Source: Paludibacteraceae bacterium (lineage in GTDB: Bacteria; Bacteroidota; Bacteroidia; Bacteroidales; Paludibacteraceae). From it: DNA of 64,000 bases. Location of the stretch: NCBI GenBank assembly GCA_024401455.1, contig JAKSLA010000012.1, positions 1-64,000 of the forward strand, written 5' to 3'. The notes below the pieces were generated by a model. That model was not told the origin of the DNA, did not search any database, and was given only the letters and a program-made list of their open reading frames with translations. Position numbers and translations under genes: made by a program. Positions 63,031 through 64,000 of this stretch are shown in pieces; within the stretch, counting starts at the first letter, position 1, and every line of letters starts with the position of its first letter.

Positions 63031-63085
63031 AAACAATAGGTTAAGATAGATTGCACATATTGGTCTTTCAGTAGAAATTTCTGCA
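63031..63085. repeat. Direct repeat flanking the restriction-modification module, right copy
   Basis: ACAATAGGTTAAGATAGATT (63033-63052) differs from the left copy at one base. It lies just upstream of the rdgB promoter. The two copies are 3.4 kb apart and border the methyltransferase and nuclease genes. Confidence 0.75.
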
Positions 63086-63103
63086 ATCTTTCCATAAAAA
63101 CAC

Positions 63104-63111
63104 TATATTTG
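63104..63111 (+). promoter_or_regulatory. Candidate -7 promoter box of rdgB
   Basis: TATATTTG, a full TAnnTTTG match, 18 bp before the start codon. Confidence 0.55.
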
Positions 63112-63129
63112 CATTAAAATTGGCATAGT

Positions 63130-63720
63130 ATGAAAGATTTAGTTTTCTCAACAAACAACCAACATAAGGTGGAAGAGGTGCAACAAAAGTTGCAAGGCCT
63201 CTGCCAAATCCGTACACTTAAAGAGTTTGGATGCACAGATGATATTCCCGAAGACCACGACACATTGGAAGGCAACGCCAGCCAAAAGTCGCACTATCTC
63301 TTCGACAAATATGGTTGCGACTGTTTCTCCGACGACACAGGATTGGAAGTTGAGGCTCTGGGCGGTGAACCTGGCGTCTATTCTGCAAGATACGCCGGAG
63401 AAAGCAAAGACTCAGAAGCCAACATGAACAAACTCCTTCTAAATTTGGAGGGGAAAACGAATAGGAAAGCCCGCTTCAGAACCATCATCTCCCTCATCAT
63501 CGACGGAGAAGAGCACCTCTTCGAGGGTATCGTCAACGGCACCATCTTGACCGAAAGACACGGCAAGGAAGGATTCGGATATGACCCGATTTTCCAGCCC
63601 GAAGGCTACGACCGCTCATTCGCCGAACTCAGCATGGAAGAAAAGAATGCCATCAGCCATCGTGGCCGCGCCACCGAAAAACTCATCGCATTCCTTCAAG
63701 GCTACTCCTCTAAAAAATGA
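63130..63720 (+). CDS. rdgB: Non-canonical purine NTP pyrophosphatase (RdgB/HAM1)
   Basis: 196 residues. The family start [12 protein letters not shown] lies near residue 7, followed by [25 protein letters not shown] and [10 protein letters not shown], which carries the metal and substrate region. It removes dITP, ITP and XTP to keep them out of DNA and RNA. 62 bp upstream of the PorZ-like gene. Confidence 0.95.
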   Translation: MKDLVFSTNNQHKVEEVQQKLQGLCQIRTLKEFGCTDDIPEDHDTLEGNASQKSHYLFDKYGCDCFSDDTGLEVEALGGEPGVYSARYAGESKDSEANMNKLLLNLEGKTNRKARFRTIISLIIDGEEHLFEGIVNGTILTERHGKEGFGYDPIFQPEGYDRSFAELSMEEKNAISHRGRATEKLIAFLQGYSSKK

Positions 63721-63782
63721 TAGCCCGTTATAGCCCCACTCAAATTGCCTTGCAAGTCAGAAATTCAAAAGCATATACTATT

Positions 63783-64000
63783 ATGAACAGACGATTTTTC
63801 ATCCTCCTATCAGCAGTAGTCATCACCTGCTCCACTGCATTCTCTCAAGTAGTGGGCTCATGGAAGACTTACTTCTCCTACAATCAGATGGACCAAATAG
63901 CCGATGGTGGCGAATGTATATATGCACTCGGAAATGGAAACCTATTCGCACTCAATAAGGAATATGAAAGTTTGGAGACATTCTCTAAAACTAAAGGCAT
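63783..64000 (+). CDS. PorZ-like T9SS beta-propeller protein, 5' end only
   Basis: The first 72 residues are in the window and the gene continues beyond its right edge. A signal peptide (MNRRFFILLSAVVITCSTAFS) is followed by QVVGSWKTYFSYNQMDQIAD and ECIYALGNGNLFALNKEYESLETFSK, the first blade of the PorZ propeller. PorZ is part of the T9SS attachment complex at the cell surface. The type and the downstream domains cannot be confirmed from this fragment. No SD is needed; the ATG follows an A-rich leader. Confidence 0.7.
   Translation, partial: MNRRFFILLSAVVITCSTAFSQVVGSWKTYFSYNQMDQIADGGECIYALGNGNLFALNKEYESLETFSKTKG

Larger units (their letters stand above)
62760..63129. other. AT-rich intergenic region between the methyltransferase and rdgB
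   Basis: It holds the right flanking repeat, a leftward TAATTTTG box (62952-62959) and a rightward TATATTTG box (63104-63111). The rest is very AT-rich with no ORF or RNA gene recognised. Confidence 0.45.

Overview
The window comes from a member of the Bacteroidota, most likely order Bacteroidales. The signs are a Bacteroidetes-type three-gene succinate dehydrogenase/fumarate reductase operon, promoters of the TTTG / TAnnTTTG type instead of -35/-10, start codons set in A-rich leaders, type IX secretion (T9SS) proteins (PorP/SprF, T9SS sorting domains, a PorZ-like protein at the right edge), DUF4491, FISUMP and BspA-like leucine-rich repeat proteins, and many SCxxDDD lipoproteins. Genus and species cannot be fixed from the sequence alone. 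No rRNA, tRNA or CRISPR array was seen.

Layout from left to right. 1-7 kb: a cysteine-motif membrane-anchored protein, an LRR protein with a large membrane C-terminus, DUF4197, a FISUMP-domain secreted protein and a GH16 glucanase with a T9SS tail, followed by sdhCAB (7.4-10.8 kb) with a clear promoter and terminator. 11.4-16.3 kb: a five-gene operon of circularly permuted ATP-grasp, alpha-E, transglutaminase and two tandem M14 AstE/ASPA-like proteins, one of which has lost its active site. 16.8-21.0 kb: a T9SS-like cassette (type-B sorting-domain protein, OmpA/PD40 protein, PorP/SprF, glycosyltransferase). 21-29.5 kb: DUF4491, TerB-DnaJ, an outer-membrane barrel with a giant TPR protein, and three FKBP isomerases in tandem. 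29.8-33.5 kb: DUF4268, PASTA protein, RluD, repeat-rich lipoprotein. 33.6-35.1 kb: an Rpn nuclease gene with an exact second copy of its C-terminal region as a separate ORF. 35.1-41.6 kb: a polysaccharide operon (GT4, flippase, EpsG-like polymerase, O-antigen ligase/polymerase, GT2). 42-50 kb: membrane AraC regulator, a broken YafQ-like toxin, two small ORFs, phosphoethanolamine transferase, GLUG-repeat protein, GDPD, GT32, MBL hydrolase. 50-56 kb: housekeeping genes (Mpl, dCMP deaminase, CtpA, GreA, HIT). 56-59.5 kb: four lipoproteins. 59.6-63.1 kb: a type II restriction-modification module bordered by related direct repeats. 63.1-64 kb: RdgB and the start of a PorZ-like gene.

The most interesting loci are (1) the Rpn gene, which has eight EGRx tetrapeptide repeats and a free-standing C-terminal copy. 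This matches the gene-within-gene toxin/antitoxin design published for Rpn proteins, but with the putative antitoxin part duplicated as its own gene. (2) The ATP-grasp/alpha-E/transglutaminase operon with an M14 enzyme and pseudoenzyme pair, which looks like a system that makes, trims and breaks amide bonds on an unknown peptide. (3) The restriction-modification insertion upstream of rdgB.
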